Assembly (NCBI RefSeq): GCF_021608265.1 | Contig: NZ_JAKIHP010000001.1 | Location: 682,001 to 746,000 of the forward strand | Origin: Flavobacterium wongokense | GTDB lineage: Bacteria; Bacteroidota; Bacteroidia; Flavobacteriales; Flavobacteriaceae | Length of the DNA stretch: 64,000 nucleotides | Direction of reading: 5' to 3' | Shown: piece after piece, positions 52,627 through 61,424 of the stretch | Numbering within the stretch: position 1 is the first letter of the stretch | Layout of the letters: the number at the start of each line of letters is the position of its first letter | The notes under the pieces: model-generated | Told to the model about the DNA's origin: nothing | The model's input: only the letters and a program-made list of their open reading frames with translations | Database searches by the model: none | Position numbers and translations under genes: made by a program

Positions 52627-53994
52627 TTATTCTACGACCAATTTAGACTGGTATTTATTTCCTGTCGAATCGGCAACAGCAATTAAGTACATTCCACTTG
52701 ACAAAGACGCAATGTTTACCGATGGAGCATTACTTTCAAGCGCTTTGGTCAGCAATAATTTCCCAGTCAAATCATAAATAGTCACTTGAGAAAGTGTTAC
52801 ATCAGTAGTGCTTTTAAGAAAGATTTCGGTCTTCGCCGGATTTGGATAAAAACTCAACCCATTTCGGTTAAATTCATTCAAGCCAAGAGAAGAATCGTAT
52901 ATTTTGTAAATCGTACCGCTTATGGCAGCATACAACTCGCCATTCATATCTTCCCCAAAAGTGGTCAACGAACCCGCCGGATTTAAAGCCCAGGTAATGG
53001 TACTTGAAGTTCCTGTTATATAGGCAATTTCTGCACTACAATAATCGGCGAAGAAATATTTATTGGCAAAATTTGGATACAAAGAACCCGTGTAAAAATA
53101 ACCTCCTGTAATAGAACATCTGCCGGAACCATGGCCATATTGGGTAACCGGCGGAACGGTTGAAGCATAAGGAGGACAGTTCCCGGAAGAAGTATCATAG
53201 GTAAGATTCCCTTCGTAACAACGCCATCCAAAATTCAACCCTGTATTGGGCAATGGGCTTGGAATTTTATTGATTTCCTCAGCCGCACTTTGTCCTACGT
53301 CCGCAATCCACAAATCTCCATTCAAACGATTAAAGGAAAATTTCCATGGATTACGTACACCTCTTGCCCAAATTTCATCATTCCCCGCAACACCAACATA
53401 AGGATTGGTAGGCGGGATTCCATAAGGTGATGCCGAGTCAACATCAATCCTTAGCATTTTACCTAAATTTTCATTTATGTTTTGAGCACGGTCTCCAGGA
53501 TCTCCTCCGTCTCCTCCATCACCCATTCCAATGTATAAATAACCATCAGGGCCAAATTTTAAGGTTCCTCCATTATGGTTGGAAAAAGGCTGCGCGATGG
53601 TCAGTAAAATAGTTCCTGTAGTATTGGCAATATCCGGATTTGCAGAAACGCTATATCGGGCAATTACTGTTGCACCGTCACCCGAACGTGTATAGTTCAC
53701 ATAAAAATAACCGTTAGAAGCATAATTTGGATGGAAAGCCAAACCCAACAAACCTCTTTCGCTACCTGTAGAAATTAGCGAAGTCAACGTTATAAATGGC
53801 GTTGCATTTACGACTCCTGCGGTATTTACAATTTTAATTATTCCGCCTTGCTGCACTACAAAAAGACGGGAATCTCCAACTGGATGGGTTATTTCGACAG
53901 CAGAAGTAAATCCTGTAGCAAAGCTTGATAAAGCAACCGTTTGAGCATTTGCCACAAAGGCAAAAAACAACATGACAAGTAAGAATTTTTTCAT
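52627..53994 (-). CDS. PQQ-dependent sugar dehydrogenase (glucose/sorbosone type) with T9SS sorting domain
   Basis: 455 residues. Signal peptide MKKFLLVMLFFAFVANAQ is followed by a six-bladed beta-propeller of the soluble glucose dehydrogenase family: HPVGDSRLFVVQQGG, ERGLLGLAFHPNY (with a conserved His), GDGGDGGDPGDRAQN and YCSAEI. The last about 75 residues (NGLSFYPNPAKTEIFLKSTT...YQSKLVVE) form a T9SS type A sorting domain, so it should be exported to the surface. Substrate not evident; activity on sugars is a family inference. Confidence 0.88.
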   Translation of the reverse strand: MKKFLLVMLFFAFVANAQTVALSSFATGFTSAVEITHPVGDSRLFVVQQGGIIKIVNTAGVVNATPFITLTSLISTGSERGLLGLAFHPNYASNGYFYVNYTRSGDGATVIARYSVSANPDIANTTGTILLTIAQPFSNHNGGTLKFGPDGYLYIGMGDGGDGGDPGDRAQNINENLGKMLRIDVDSASPYGIPPTNPYVGVAGNDEIWARGVRNPWKFSFNRLNGDLWIADVGQSAAEEINKIPSPLPNTGLNFGWRCYEGNLTYDTSSGNCPPYASTVPPVTQYGHGSGRCSITGGYFYTGSLYPNFANKYFFADYCSAEIAYITGTSSTITWALNPAGSLTTFGEDMNGELYAAISGTIYKIYDSSLGLNEFNRNGLSFYPNPAKTEIFLKSTTDVTLSQVTIYDLTGKLLLTKALESNAPSVNIASLSSGMYLIAVADSTGNKYQSKLVVE

Positions 53995-54074
53995 AGCATT
54001 AATTTTTTTGGTTGTGTAAATTTAACAAATAAAATCGAAAACAATTAATTTATAGACAGTTAAAAGGAACTGAT

Positions 54075-54590
54075 TCATAACTCCAGAGACGAAAGCAATT
54101 GTTCCACTTCTGTCTTTTGCGCTGCGTATTTTTGTTGCAATGCTCCGTCTTTTTCCATTCGGTTATAATATTCAAAAGCCTTTCCTGCAAAAAATTGTAC
54201 CTGATGGTTTTTTACATCAGGAACCTGTGGATAGGTTTTGTGAAACAGCATTTCGTAATAAGCCTGCCATTCGCGTTCATTTTTATCAGGATACTGATTG
54301 AGTTCCACTTTTTGACCTACGTGAATCATCTCATGGGCAATCAGGTTGAGCATTAAACCCAATTCAAATTCGAAAGTATTTTCAGGAATCCTAATGATTT
54401 GAGGCTGCCCGAAAGTCCCTTCCGTCGTCATCAGCACATAATCGGGTTTTGCCTTTTCCCGCAGTTCAAATGCGCTGAAATTCGGATGCCTGATGCCATA
54501 AACCTCTATAAGGTAATTTGCTGCTGCTATCGTTTCGCCTAACTCATGAAAGGTTTCTATTTTCTGGATTATTTCTGCCGTTGGTTTCAT
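54075..54590 (-). CDS. Putative HExxH-type zinc peptidase, small
   Basis: 171 residues without a signal peptide. LIAHEMIHVGQKVELNQ contains HEMIH, an exact HExxH zinc-binding motif, followed about 18 residues later by NEREWQAYYEMLF, a plausible third-ligand Glu. This fits the gluzincin pattern, but I cannot assign a named family. The start codon overlaps the stop of the GT51 transglycosylase gene by one base (TAATG), indicating translational coupling. A role beside peptidoglycan synthesis is suggested by position only. Confidence 0.7.
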   Translation of the reverse strand: MKPTAEIIQKIETFHELGETIAAANYLIEVYGIRHPNFSAFELREKAKPDYVLMTTEGTFGQPQIIRIPENTFEFELGLMLNLIAHEMIHVGQKVELNQYPDKNEREWQAYYEMLFHKTYPQVPDVKNHQVQFFAGKAFEYYNRMEKDGALQQKYAAQKTEVEQLLSSLEL

Positions 54591-56539
54591 TAGAATTCAA
54601 ATTCCTCAATCGAATTGGTATTGGAATCTGAAATTGTCGGTTTTTGTTTCAGATAATATTTTGCCGGTCCTGAGATGTACAAAGGAAAATTCCCTATAGT
54701 GTCATTCGATGTGATCAGATTGCGTTTGAACATTAGGTTCACCAAAAACCTTTCGGTTTGTTTCGGTCCGGGTTTCAATCGGTTATTTGAATCAAATTTT
54801 GCCATAAAGCCTTTCGGATTCGGGATAATCTGCGCCAGGAACAAACACTGGTTGATGTTAAGATCCCAAGGCTTTTTCTGGAAATAAAACTGCGAGGCTT
54901 CTGCAATTCCGTAAATATTTGGACCCCATTCAATAATGTTGAAATACACCTCAAGCATACGTTGCTTCGAAGCGATTCGGTTGTTTTCCAAAACATATAC
55001 CAACAGGATTTCCTCAAGCTTTCTCGAGAGTGTTTTTTCGCGGGTCAGGAAAACGTTTTTTACCAATTGCATGCTTATCGTACTGGCGCCTCGTGCAAAC
55101 TTTTTGGTTCTGATATTTTTGGAAATCGATTCCTTAAATGCCGCATTGATAAATCCGCGATGCGTCATAAAAGACGGATCTTCACTAGTGAGGACACATT
55201 TTGTCAGGTAGGGAGACATGCTGGTTAAAGGCGTGTAATTCCAATTCCCTGAGCCCACATAAATTGGGCGCTGCAAAACTCCTTTGTCAATGGCACGATA
55301 GGTAAACGGACTATTGATTTTGTTCAGATCGGCCTCACCATATTTGGTGATTTTGATTCCTTCCGGTTTTAAACTACTGTCAAAAACCACATTATTCGGT
55401 TTGTGGTTATTGTATTTAAAGTTTAACGAATAGCTAAAACTTCCCTGTGCTTCCATACCTTCAAAATGACGGAATAACCCTGTTGGCAGCGAAGAAATGA
55501 AATCCTGTGCCTTCATTTTGGGGATATTTAGTTTTAATGCATAAATCTTGTCCTCATCATTGGTGTATGATACAAAAGGCTGGCATTTGATATTGTTGAG
55601 CTGTATTGTGGAAGTGCTGTCCAAAGCGATGAATCGTTTTCCAACAATCCAGCGGTAATCAAAACGCGCATTTTTGATGATGACATCCTTACTGGCTATT
55701 TTTGGATTGTTGATGAATAAATTATCGATAGAAGAATAGCCATCAATATGCAGCTCTCCATTATCCATTGCCAGATTCTCTAAGTTGAAATGAATGGATT
55801 TAAAGCCTGTTTTCAGGTTGAATTTTTTGTCAATGTAGGGAAGTTTAATGGTATCACCTTTGGTATTGGCAAAAGTCAAATCGGCTTTTCGGTCTCTTGG
55901 ATCGGCAAAACCGTTGATGCTCCATTGTTGCGAAAATTTATCGGAAGTAACCTGAATCGTAGTCTTTAATTTCTTTTCGGCCAAAGCCAATTCATTAAAA
56001 TCAAAAACAACCTTATTCCCATTGTCATTGATTTTTAGCGCAAATCCCTTAACCTGCATATCCGTTGGAACCAAATCCATTAATCGCGAAGAAACCCGGT
56101 TCAAAAGCTTGGCATAATTAACTTCGTCGGTGCTGGTGGTGTCTTTTTTGGATTTTAGGAAGGCTTCATAATTGCTGTGCTTGCCGTTTTTTACTAATTG
56201 GATAAATCCTTTATTGATTTCCAATTTTCCTAACTGAATGTCTCCAACCAAAAGTTTCCAAAAGCTTACGCTCGTTTTCAATTCGTCTATACGAACCAGT
56301 GTATCTGCCTTTTGGGGAACCAATGTGATTTGTTGGAATTCTACATTGGTCAGTCCGTGGAATGCCGCTTTTTGTATCGCCACATTGCATTGATAGTCTT
56401 TTTCAAGTTTCGCATCAACACGCTGGATTACGGTATTTAACAACGAGTTCCGGAAAGAAAAAAGCAATACCAATCCCAACAGCACAGCTGCGCCGCAGAT
56501 TTTTAGGATGAGCATGCCTGTCTGTTTCCTTTTCTTCAT
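54590..56539 (-). CDS. GT51 peptidoglycan transglycosylase with long N-terminal extracytoplasmic region
   Basis: 649 residues. One N-terminal TM (ILKICGAAVLLGLVLLFSF) is followed by about 380 residues with AsmA-like features (VDAKLEKDYQCNVAIQKAAF, then beta-rich segments). The C-terminal GT51 domain has the catalytic-Glu motif TSEDPSFMTHRGF, ARGASTISMQLVKNVFLTR, RKLEEILLVYVLE and NIIEWGPNIYGIAEAS. There is no transpeptidase domain, so it is a monofunctional glycan polymerase using lipid II. The order is gldH, this gene, the HExxH gene, with gaps of 1 base or overlap. Confidence 0.88.
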   Translation of the reverse strand: MKKRKQTGMLILKICGAAVLLGLVLLFSFRNSLLNTVIQRVDAKLEKDYQCNVAIQKAAFHGLTNVEFQQITLVPQKADTLVRIDELKTSVSFWKLLVGDIQLGKLEINKGFIQLVKNGKHSNYEAFLKSKKDTTSTDEVNYAKLLNRVSSRLMDLVPTDMQVKGFALKINDNGNKVVFDFNELALAEKKLKTTIQVTSDKFSQQWSINGFADPRDRKADLTFANTKGDTIKLPYIDKKFNLKTGFKSIHFNLENLAMDNGELHIDGYSSIDNLFINNPKIASKDVIIKNARFDYRWIVGKRFIALDSTSTIQLNNIKCQPFVSYTNDEDKIYALKLNIPKMKAQDFISSLPTGLFRHFEGMEAQGSFSYSLNFKYNNHKPNNVVFDSSLKPEGIKITKYGEADLNKINSPFTYRAIDKGVLQRPIYVGSGNWNYTPLTSMSPYLTKCVLTSEDPSFMTHRGFINAAFKESISKNIRTKKFARGASTISMQLVKNVFLTREKTLSRKLEEILLVYVLENNRIASKQRMLEVYFNIIEWGPNIYGIAEASQFYFQKKPWDLNINQCLFLAQIIPNPKGFMAKFDSNNRLKPGPKQTERFLVNLMFKRNLITSNDTIGNFPLYISGPAKYYLKQKPTISDSNTNSIEEFEF

Positions 56540-56540
56540 T

Positions 56541-56999
56541 TTATTTCACGTTTTGAACTGCGAGCCCAACGCCAATGACGTTTGGAAGAAACGGTCCTTT
56601 AAAACTATGGGAAACCGTGATTTTATATTCCCCTTTTTGGAGTTTCGTCCTTTCCTTGATTTTATAAAATAAATCACAAACATCACCCGAACAATCTGCA
56701 AGTTGCTTTCCGGATTCGTCTTTGATTTTTAAATCAATGGCTATTTGCTCTGTTTTACCATCAGGGCTTTGTATGGTTACATTTAGGGGAATGCTTTCGA
56801 ACTGATAGTCATAAACATGGCTAAATTCAAAAACGATGTTGTAGAATTGGGCTTCATTTTCAATGTCGAATTCGTATGTTTTTATGTCTGAAGACAACCA
56901 ACGCTGTTCTTCAGGCAACTTATCAAACTGATGAAAATGATTTTCAGAACAAGAAAATAAAAGCGGGAAAATGATAAATAAAAGGAATTTTGTTTTCAT
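56541..56999 (-). CDS. gldH: Gliding motility lipoprotein GldH
   Basis: 152 residues with lipoprotein signal (FIIFPLLFSCSENHF). GldH is required for gliding in Flavobacterium johnsoniae and is associated with the motility/T9SS machinery; its biochemical role is not settled. The mature protein has the family layout (DIKTYEFDIENEAQFYNI; KIKERTKLQKGEYKITVSHSF). One base separates its stop from the GT51 start, the same order as I recall in other Flavobacteria. Confidence 0.88.
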   Translation of the reverse strand: MKTKFLLFIIFPLLFSCSENHFHQFDKLPEEQRWLSSDIKTYEFDIENEAQFYNIVFEFSHVYDYQFESIPLNVTIQSPDGKTEQIAIDLKIKDESGKQLADCSGDVCDLFYKIKERTKLQKGEYKITVSHSFKGPFLPNVIGVGLAVQNVK

Positions 57000-57111
57000 A
57001 AATAGTCCGTTATTATTTACCTGGATCGCTTTCCTATTTTTATTGTCCTAACCAAATGTAAGGAGAGCGACAGGTTTTACATTTATATAATTTAAAGAAT
57101 AATTTATAGGA

Positions 57112-58473
57112 TTAGCCGAACAATTGTTCAACCACTTCTTCAATTTTGGAAACCAATACGACTTTTATTCCCGGAAATTTTGCTGAAATCTTGTTGTATT
57201 TGGATACAAAAATTGTGGAAAAACCCAATTTCTCTGCTTCCTGAATGCGCTGTTCCACACGGTTTACAGGCCGTATTTCCCCCGAAAGCCCTACTTCACC
57301 GGCAAAGCATACATCCTTTCCTACTGCGATATCTTCGTTGGAAGACAAAATCGAAGCTACAACTGCCAGGTCAATCGCCGGGTCATCTACGGAGATTCCG
57401 CCCGTAACATTCAGGAAAACGTCTTTTGTCCCAAGGCGGAAACCGGCTCGTTTTTCCAAAACAGCCAAAATCATATTCAGTCTTTTGGCGTTATAACCGG
57501 TAGTGCTTCGTTGTGGCGTTCCATAAACTGCGGTTGAAACCAACGCCTGGATTTCTATCATCAAAGGCCGCATTCCTTCCAATGTTGATGCAATTGCAGT
57601 TCCTGATAATTCTTCTTCGCGATGCGAAATCAATATTTCCGAAGGATTGGAAACTTCGCGTAAGCCTGAACCCTGCATTTCGTAAATACCCAATTCGGCT
57701 GTAGAGCCAAAACGGTTTTTAAGCGAACGCAAAATTCGGTAGACATGATTCCTATCGCCTTCAAATTGCAAAACGGTATCCACCATGTGCTCCAAAATTT
57801 TTGGTCCTGCGATGTTTCCGTCTTTGGTAATGTGCCCAATCAAAATGACCGGAATATTGGTTTCCTTGGCAAACTTTATCAACTCCGCAGTTGTTTCCCT
57901 AATCTGGGAAATGCTTCCGGCTGTTGATTCAATATAGTCCGTATGCAAGGTTTGGATTGAGTCGATAATGACAATATCGGGTTCGGTTTCTACAATATGA
58001 CGAAAAATATTTTGGGTTTTGGTTTCGGTCAGAATATAGCAATTATCGCTGTTGGGATTAATGCGTTCTGCGCGCATCTTGATTTGCTTCTGGCTTTCCT
58101 CTCCCGAAACATATAAGGTTTTATAAGGAAGTTTCAAAGAAATCTGGAGCAACAAGGTGCTTTTTCCAATTCCTGGTTCGCCTCCTAAAAGTATTAGTGA
58201 ACCCGGAACGATTCCGCCACCAAGTACGCGGTTCAATTCGCCATCGGTAGTATCCATACGTACTTCCTGGGTCGAATCGATTTCCTTTATTTTTAAGGGT
58301 TTGGAAACTCTTTTAGATTCTGTATTTGAAGGTTTCCAGCTTGTTTTTTCTTCTTTCTGAATAATTTCTTCGGCAATGGTATTCCATTCTTTGCAAGAAT
58401 TGCATTGTCCCTGCCATCTGGCATATTGAGCACCGCAATTTTGACAAAAAAAAGTCGTTTTGAGTTTGGACAT
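57112..58473 (-). CDS. radA: DNA repair protein RadA
   Basis: 453 residues, normal length. The N-terminal zinc finger (CQNCGAQYARWQGQCNSC), RecA-like ATPase with GGEPGIGKSTLLLQ (Walker A) and DIVIIDSIQTL (Walker B), the KNRFG motif (LKNRFGSTAELGIYEM) and the C-terminal Lon-protease-like domain (TGGISVDDPAIDLAVVASIL) are all present. RadA drives branch migration in recombination. The start codon shares its first base with the stop of the upstream esterase-like gene. Confidence 0.97.
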   Translation of the reverse strand: MSKLKTTFFCQNCGAQYARWQGQCNSCKEWNTIAEEIIQKEEKTSWKPSNTESKRVSKPLKIKEIDSTQEVRMDTTDGELNRVLGGGIVPGSLILLGGEPGIGKSTLLLQISLKLPYKTLYVSGEESQKQIKMRAERINPNSDNCYILTETKTQNIFRHIVETEPDIVIIDSIQTLHTDYIESTAGSISQIRETTAELIKFAKETNIPVILIGHITKDGNIAGPKILEHMVDTVLQFEGDRNHVYRILRSLKNRFGSTAELGIYEMQGSGLREVSNPSEILISHREEELSGTAIASTLEGMRPLMIEIQALVSTAVYGTPQRSTTGYNAKRLNMILAVLEKRAGFRLGTKDVFLNVTGGISVDDPAIDLAVVASILSSNEDIAVGKDVCFAGEVGLSGEIRPVNRVEQRIQEAEKLGFSTIFVSKYNKISAKFPGIKVVLVSKIEEVVEQLFG

Positions 58474-59762
58474 TATTCTTGTTTTTTCTCTTCTGTTGGG
58501 GTATCCGTTGCCGGAGTATCTGTTGGTGTGGTTTCAACCGGAGCATCTGTTGGCGTAGCTTCTTCTACGACAGGTTCCTCTTTTCCTGGTTTACCATTTT
58601 TCCCTTTTTTAGGCAATGATTTTTTCAATTCATCGGCTCTTTCAATCATCATATCTTTGGTCAAATCTCCAATTTCTTCACGTTGAAAAGCTGATAAATA
58701 GGATTTTACCGCTTTGGCATTATCGCCTTTTTTCTCCCACATTTGGCCTAGTTCATAATCAGCCAGCATTGATTTCGGATAGTTTTTTCGGGCTAATTGT
58801 GCCAGTTTATCGAATTCATCATAAGCCTTGTTCTTAAGGATTGCAGCTTCAATGGCTTTAAAATCATTCAAACGGATTGGGAGTTTTAAAGCAAACGCTT
58901 TTTCGATAACGTCGTATTTTTTAGTCAGGTAATCAACATATCCCGAAGTTAACGGAGCAATTTTTTCATTAAACTCTACCGTTGAAATAGGCTGATAGAC
59001 TGAAAATATCTGATATAACGCACTCGGAATGGAATTCAGCACCAACGAATAATGCGAAGCTCCCTTGAAATCGTCAAATCTGTAATTGAGGGTTTCCTTC
59101 TTGATTTTATTGGCAGCGGCATCAAGGGCTATGATACGGTTACGCATTTTCTTAACATCTCCATCAGCCGAAGACTGATAATAAAAAAGAGGCTTTGTAA
59201 TTGCCGAAAGCCTATCCGGAAGTTGTTCTTCCATTCCTGCAGGAAGTTCAGGGCTCATTGATATGTAGGCATCAAAAACCGGATTGTCTTTGTATAAATA
59301 TAAATTCAGGAATCCTGCTGTGGTGTCCAATCCTGCTATCATTTTGAAAGGAGCTGTTCTAAAATTTTTCTGGATATACGGAATTAGTTCCATACCTAAA
59401 AACTCAAAAAACTGTTCTCCTTTTTCCGAAGGCAACCCTGTAGTTTCATCGACCATGCAATCGGTTTCGCGCTCATTATTTTTGTTTTGGCTTACGCCGA
59501 CAATAATCACTTCGGGCAAATCATCCCAATAATAGCCATAACTCAAAGCGCCCTGAAAAGGATCAAAAAGGAAATCACCATCCAATAACAATAAGATAGG
59601 ATACTTTTGGTTGGGATGCTTTTCGTATGATGGCGGCAATCCAATAACAATTTCCCGGTCTTCATTCAGCTTTTGGGAAGCAATGGTATCGATTACTTTT
59701 TGATTTTGTGAAAATATGGCGTTGGAACAAATAAATATTACAAACAGGAGCAGTTTCTTCAT
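58473..59762 (-). CDS. Esterase-fold (putative esterase/alpha-beta hydrolase) secreted protein with C-terminal TPR-like and Pro/Thr tail
   Basis: 429 residues. Signal peptide (MKKLLLFVIFICSNAIFSQN) is followed by an esterase D-like domain (YPILLLLDGDFLF, LPEVIIVGVSQN, FDAYISMSPELP, and a His at ASHYSLVLNSIP). At the nucleophile elbow, IAGLDTTAGF replaces the usual GxSxGG, so the catalytic Ser appears missing. A helical TPR-like segment (DYELGQMWEKKGDNAKAVKSYL) and a low-complexity Thr/Pro/Glu tail (VETTPTDTPATDTPTEEKKQ) follow. It overlaps radA by one base. Confidence 0.8.
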   Translation of the reverse strand: MKKLLLFVIFICSNAIFSQNQKVIDTIASQKLNEDREIVIGLPPSYEKHPNQKYPILLLLDGDFLFDPFQGALSYGYYWDDLPEVIIVGVSQNKNNERETDCMVDETTGLPSEKGEQFFEFLGMELIPYIQKNFRTAPFKMIAGLDTTAGFLNLYLYKDNPVFDAYISMSPELPAGMEEQLPDRLSAITKPLFYYQSSADGDVKKMRNRIIALDAAANKIKKETLNYRFDDFKGASHYSLVLNSIPSALYQIFSVYQPISTVEFNEKIAPLTSGYVDYLTKKYDVIEKAFALKLPIRLNDFKAIEAAILKNKAYDEFDKLAQLARKNYPKSMLADYELGQMWEKKGDNAKAVKSYLSAFQREEIGDLTKDMMIERADELKKSLPKKGKNGKPGKEEPVVEEATPTDAPVETTPTDTPATDTPTEEKKQE

Positions 59763-59857
59763 GACTATTGGATTGAGTTAAATAGCATTATTGCCAAAAC
59801 GATCAGCAAGATAATAAAATTATCATTCCGTCGAAATGTAAAGCCTAAAAAAGGAAA

Positions 59858-60466
59858 CTACTTTTTAATGGAGTCGTGGCTTTGGGAGGAAATTCCGTTA
59901 TTCCATAAAGTCAGGATATCGGTTGCTACAGCTGCACCGCTTCCGGCCGCAATAGCCAATTGACTGCGCCAACCTGCAAGTGTTCCTGCCACATAAATGC
60001 CTTCGGAAACTTTGTGGTCTTCATTTTTGAGCTGGATGCGCTGTTTTTCAGCAATTGCCTTTTTATGTGGTTCGATATAGTGGTTCAGGCCTTCAATATC
60101 AAATGTATTCGAATAACCAATGGCAAGCACAATGGTTTTTGCGTGATAGGAATTTTTATTGGTGGTAACGGTGAAATTTGGAAATTCCCCTGAGACTTTC
60201 AAGACTTTTTCGCCTTCAATTTGGCTAACGTGCGGGTATAATTCCTGCAGCTGTTCGGTGCTTTCCGTCAGTAGCTCTGAACCGAGTTTTCCTGCCGGGA
60301 CTCCGTAAGCATTATAAAAAATGGCTTCCTGAAGCGAAGATGTTTTTTGATGTGTGATGATGCCGATTTTTTTATCCTGGGCAAAAGCCTTTTTGTGGGC
60401 TGAGCCCAAAATCAAGGCACAAGACATTCCGGAAACGCCACCACCAATTATTAAAACATCAAACAT
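59858..60466 (-). CDS. Short FAD/NAD(P)-dependent oxidoreductase-like flavoprotein
   Basis: 202 residues. The FAD-binding dinucleotide motif IIGGGVSGMSCALIL starts at residue 5, the second motif VLAIGYSNTFD is in the middle, and GIYVAGTLAGWRSQLAIAAGSG near the end binds FAD as in thioredoxin reductase. The NADPH domain and CxxC active site of thioredoxin reductase are missing (about 310 residues normally). It may be a dedicated mini-flavoprotein. Four bases after the small membrane protein gene. Confidence 0.82.
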   Translation of the reverse strand: MFDVLIIGGGVSGMSCALILGSAHKKAFAQDKKIGIITHQKTSSLQEAIFYNAYGVPAGKLGSELLTESTEQLQELYPHVSQIEGEKVLKVSGEFPNFTVTTNKNSYHAKTIVLAIGYSNTFDIEGLNHYIEPHKKAIAEKQRIQLKNEDHKVSEGIYVAGTLAGWRSQLAIAAGSGAAVATDILTLWNNGISSQSHDSIKK

Positions 60467-60470
60467 CGAT

Positions 60471-60671
60471 TTATTTTTTTAGTTTCTCCTCGATTTTTTT
60501 AGACATCCTAAAAATCACGAGAATGAAGATAGCGCAAAGAGATGCTGCAATTCCGATTAAGGCTGCCATGCTGTTGCCTTCAAAGGGTTTGTCAAAATCA
60601 AGCAAAGTAAAATTGAACACAACAAGTCCAAAAGCAAGAACAATCAATATAGTGGTGAAAATTTTCATCAA
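60471..60671 (-). CDS. Small two-helix membrane protein
   Basis: 66 residues. Two hydrophobic segments (IFTTILIVLAFGLVVFNFTLL and MAALIGIAASLCAIFILVIF, with the first cut here at 21 residues: its core is TTILIVLAFGLVVFNF) and a basic C-terminus (MSKKIEEKLKK). It looks like an NADH-quinone-style or stress small membrane protein, but I cannot name a family. It probably forms an operon with the flavoprotein gene 4 bases downstream. Confidence 0.65.
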   Translation of the reverse strand: MMKIFTTILIVLAFGLVVFNFTLLDFDKPFEGNSMAALIGIAASLCAIFILVIFRMSKKIEEKLKK

Positions 60672-60706
60672 ATAAATTTAGAGGACAAAAATACTAAAAT
60701 TTGATG

Positions 60707-61282
60707 TTACGCAAATAGACCTTTAACATTAGCTGCAAATAATTTAACAGCGATTGCCAAAAGTACGACGCCAAAAACTTTCCGGATAATGCTTAAGCCA
60801 TTTTCGCCCAGCATTTTTTCAATTTTTGCAGACGATTTTAAGACGAGATATACCAAAATAATATTCAAAAGTATCGCAACAATGATGTTTACCGATTGAA
60901 ATTCGGCGCGAAGCGAAAGTAAGGTTGTCATGGTTCCGGCGCCGGCTACCAAAGGAAAAGCAATCGGAACAATGGATGCTGAAGTCGCTTTTTCATCTTT
61001 ATATAAATGAATCCCGAGTATCATTTCGAGTGCTAAAAAGAATAACACAAACGAACCTGCAACCGCAAACGAATTAGCATCAATGCCAATTAATTTCAAT
61101 ATTTCCTCTCCCACAAAAAGGAAGGCAATCATAATCATTGCAGAAACCAGCGCCGCTTTCCCCGATTGGATTTCTCCAAATTTCGACCTCAGGCCAATAA
61201 TCACAGGAATGCTTCCCACAATGTCAATCACGGCAAAAAGTACCATCGTTGCTGTTGCAATTTCCCTAAAATCAAAATTCAT
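60707..61282 (-). CDS. MarC family integral membrane protein
   Basis: 191 residues, six TM helices. MarC/UPF0056 signatures are seen: AVIDIVGSIPVI and IAFPLVAGAGTMTTLLSL, both with the half-helix regions characteristic of this family. Function in general unsettled (not multidrug resistance as once thought). Divergent from the DUF3109 gene; a -7-like TAATTTTG on the reverse strand (61299-61306) lies 17 bases upstream. Confidence 0.88.
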   Translation of the reverse strand: MNFDFREIATATMVLFAVIDIVGSIPVIIGLRSKFGEIQSGKAALVSAMIMIAFLFVGEEILKLIGIDANSFAVAGSFVLFFLALEMILGIHLYKDEKATSASIVPIAFPLVAGAGTMTTLLSLRAEFQSVNIIVAILLNIILVYLVLKSSAKIEKMLGENGLSIIRKVFGVVLLAIAVKLFAANVKGLFA

Positions 61283-61338
61283 TTCTTAATTTTTTTTACA
61301 AAATTAGCTTTTTAATCGTTTGTAAACGCTTTTGATTT

Positions 61339-61346
61339 TACCTTTG
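61339..61346 (+). promoter_or_regulatory. Candidate -7 element of the DUF3109 gene (TACCTTTG)
   Basis: Exact TAnnTTTG match; a TTTG 16 bases upstream (61319-61322) is a possible, slightly close, -33 box. Implies a leader of about 70 bases containing the hairpin at 61392. Confidence 0.45.
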
Positions 61347-61391
61347 CACTGAAAAGCAAAAGACAATTAATAATTCATTTTAAAAATACCT

Positions 61392-61408
61392 GAAGCCCAC
61401 GGGGCTTC
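61392..61408 (+). promoter_or_regulatory. GC-rich hairpin in the DUF3109 gene leader
   Basis: Perfect stem GAAGCCC / GGGCTTC with ACG loop, ending 16 bases before the ATG, with no T-run. It could hamper or control translation start. Confidence 0.4.
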
Positions 61409-61424
61409 CTCCTCTTAATATCAA

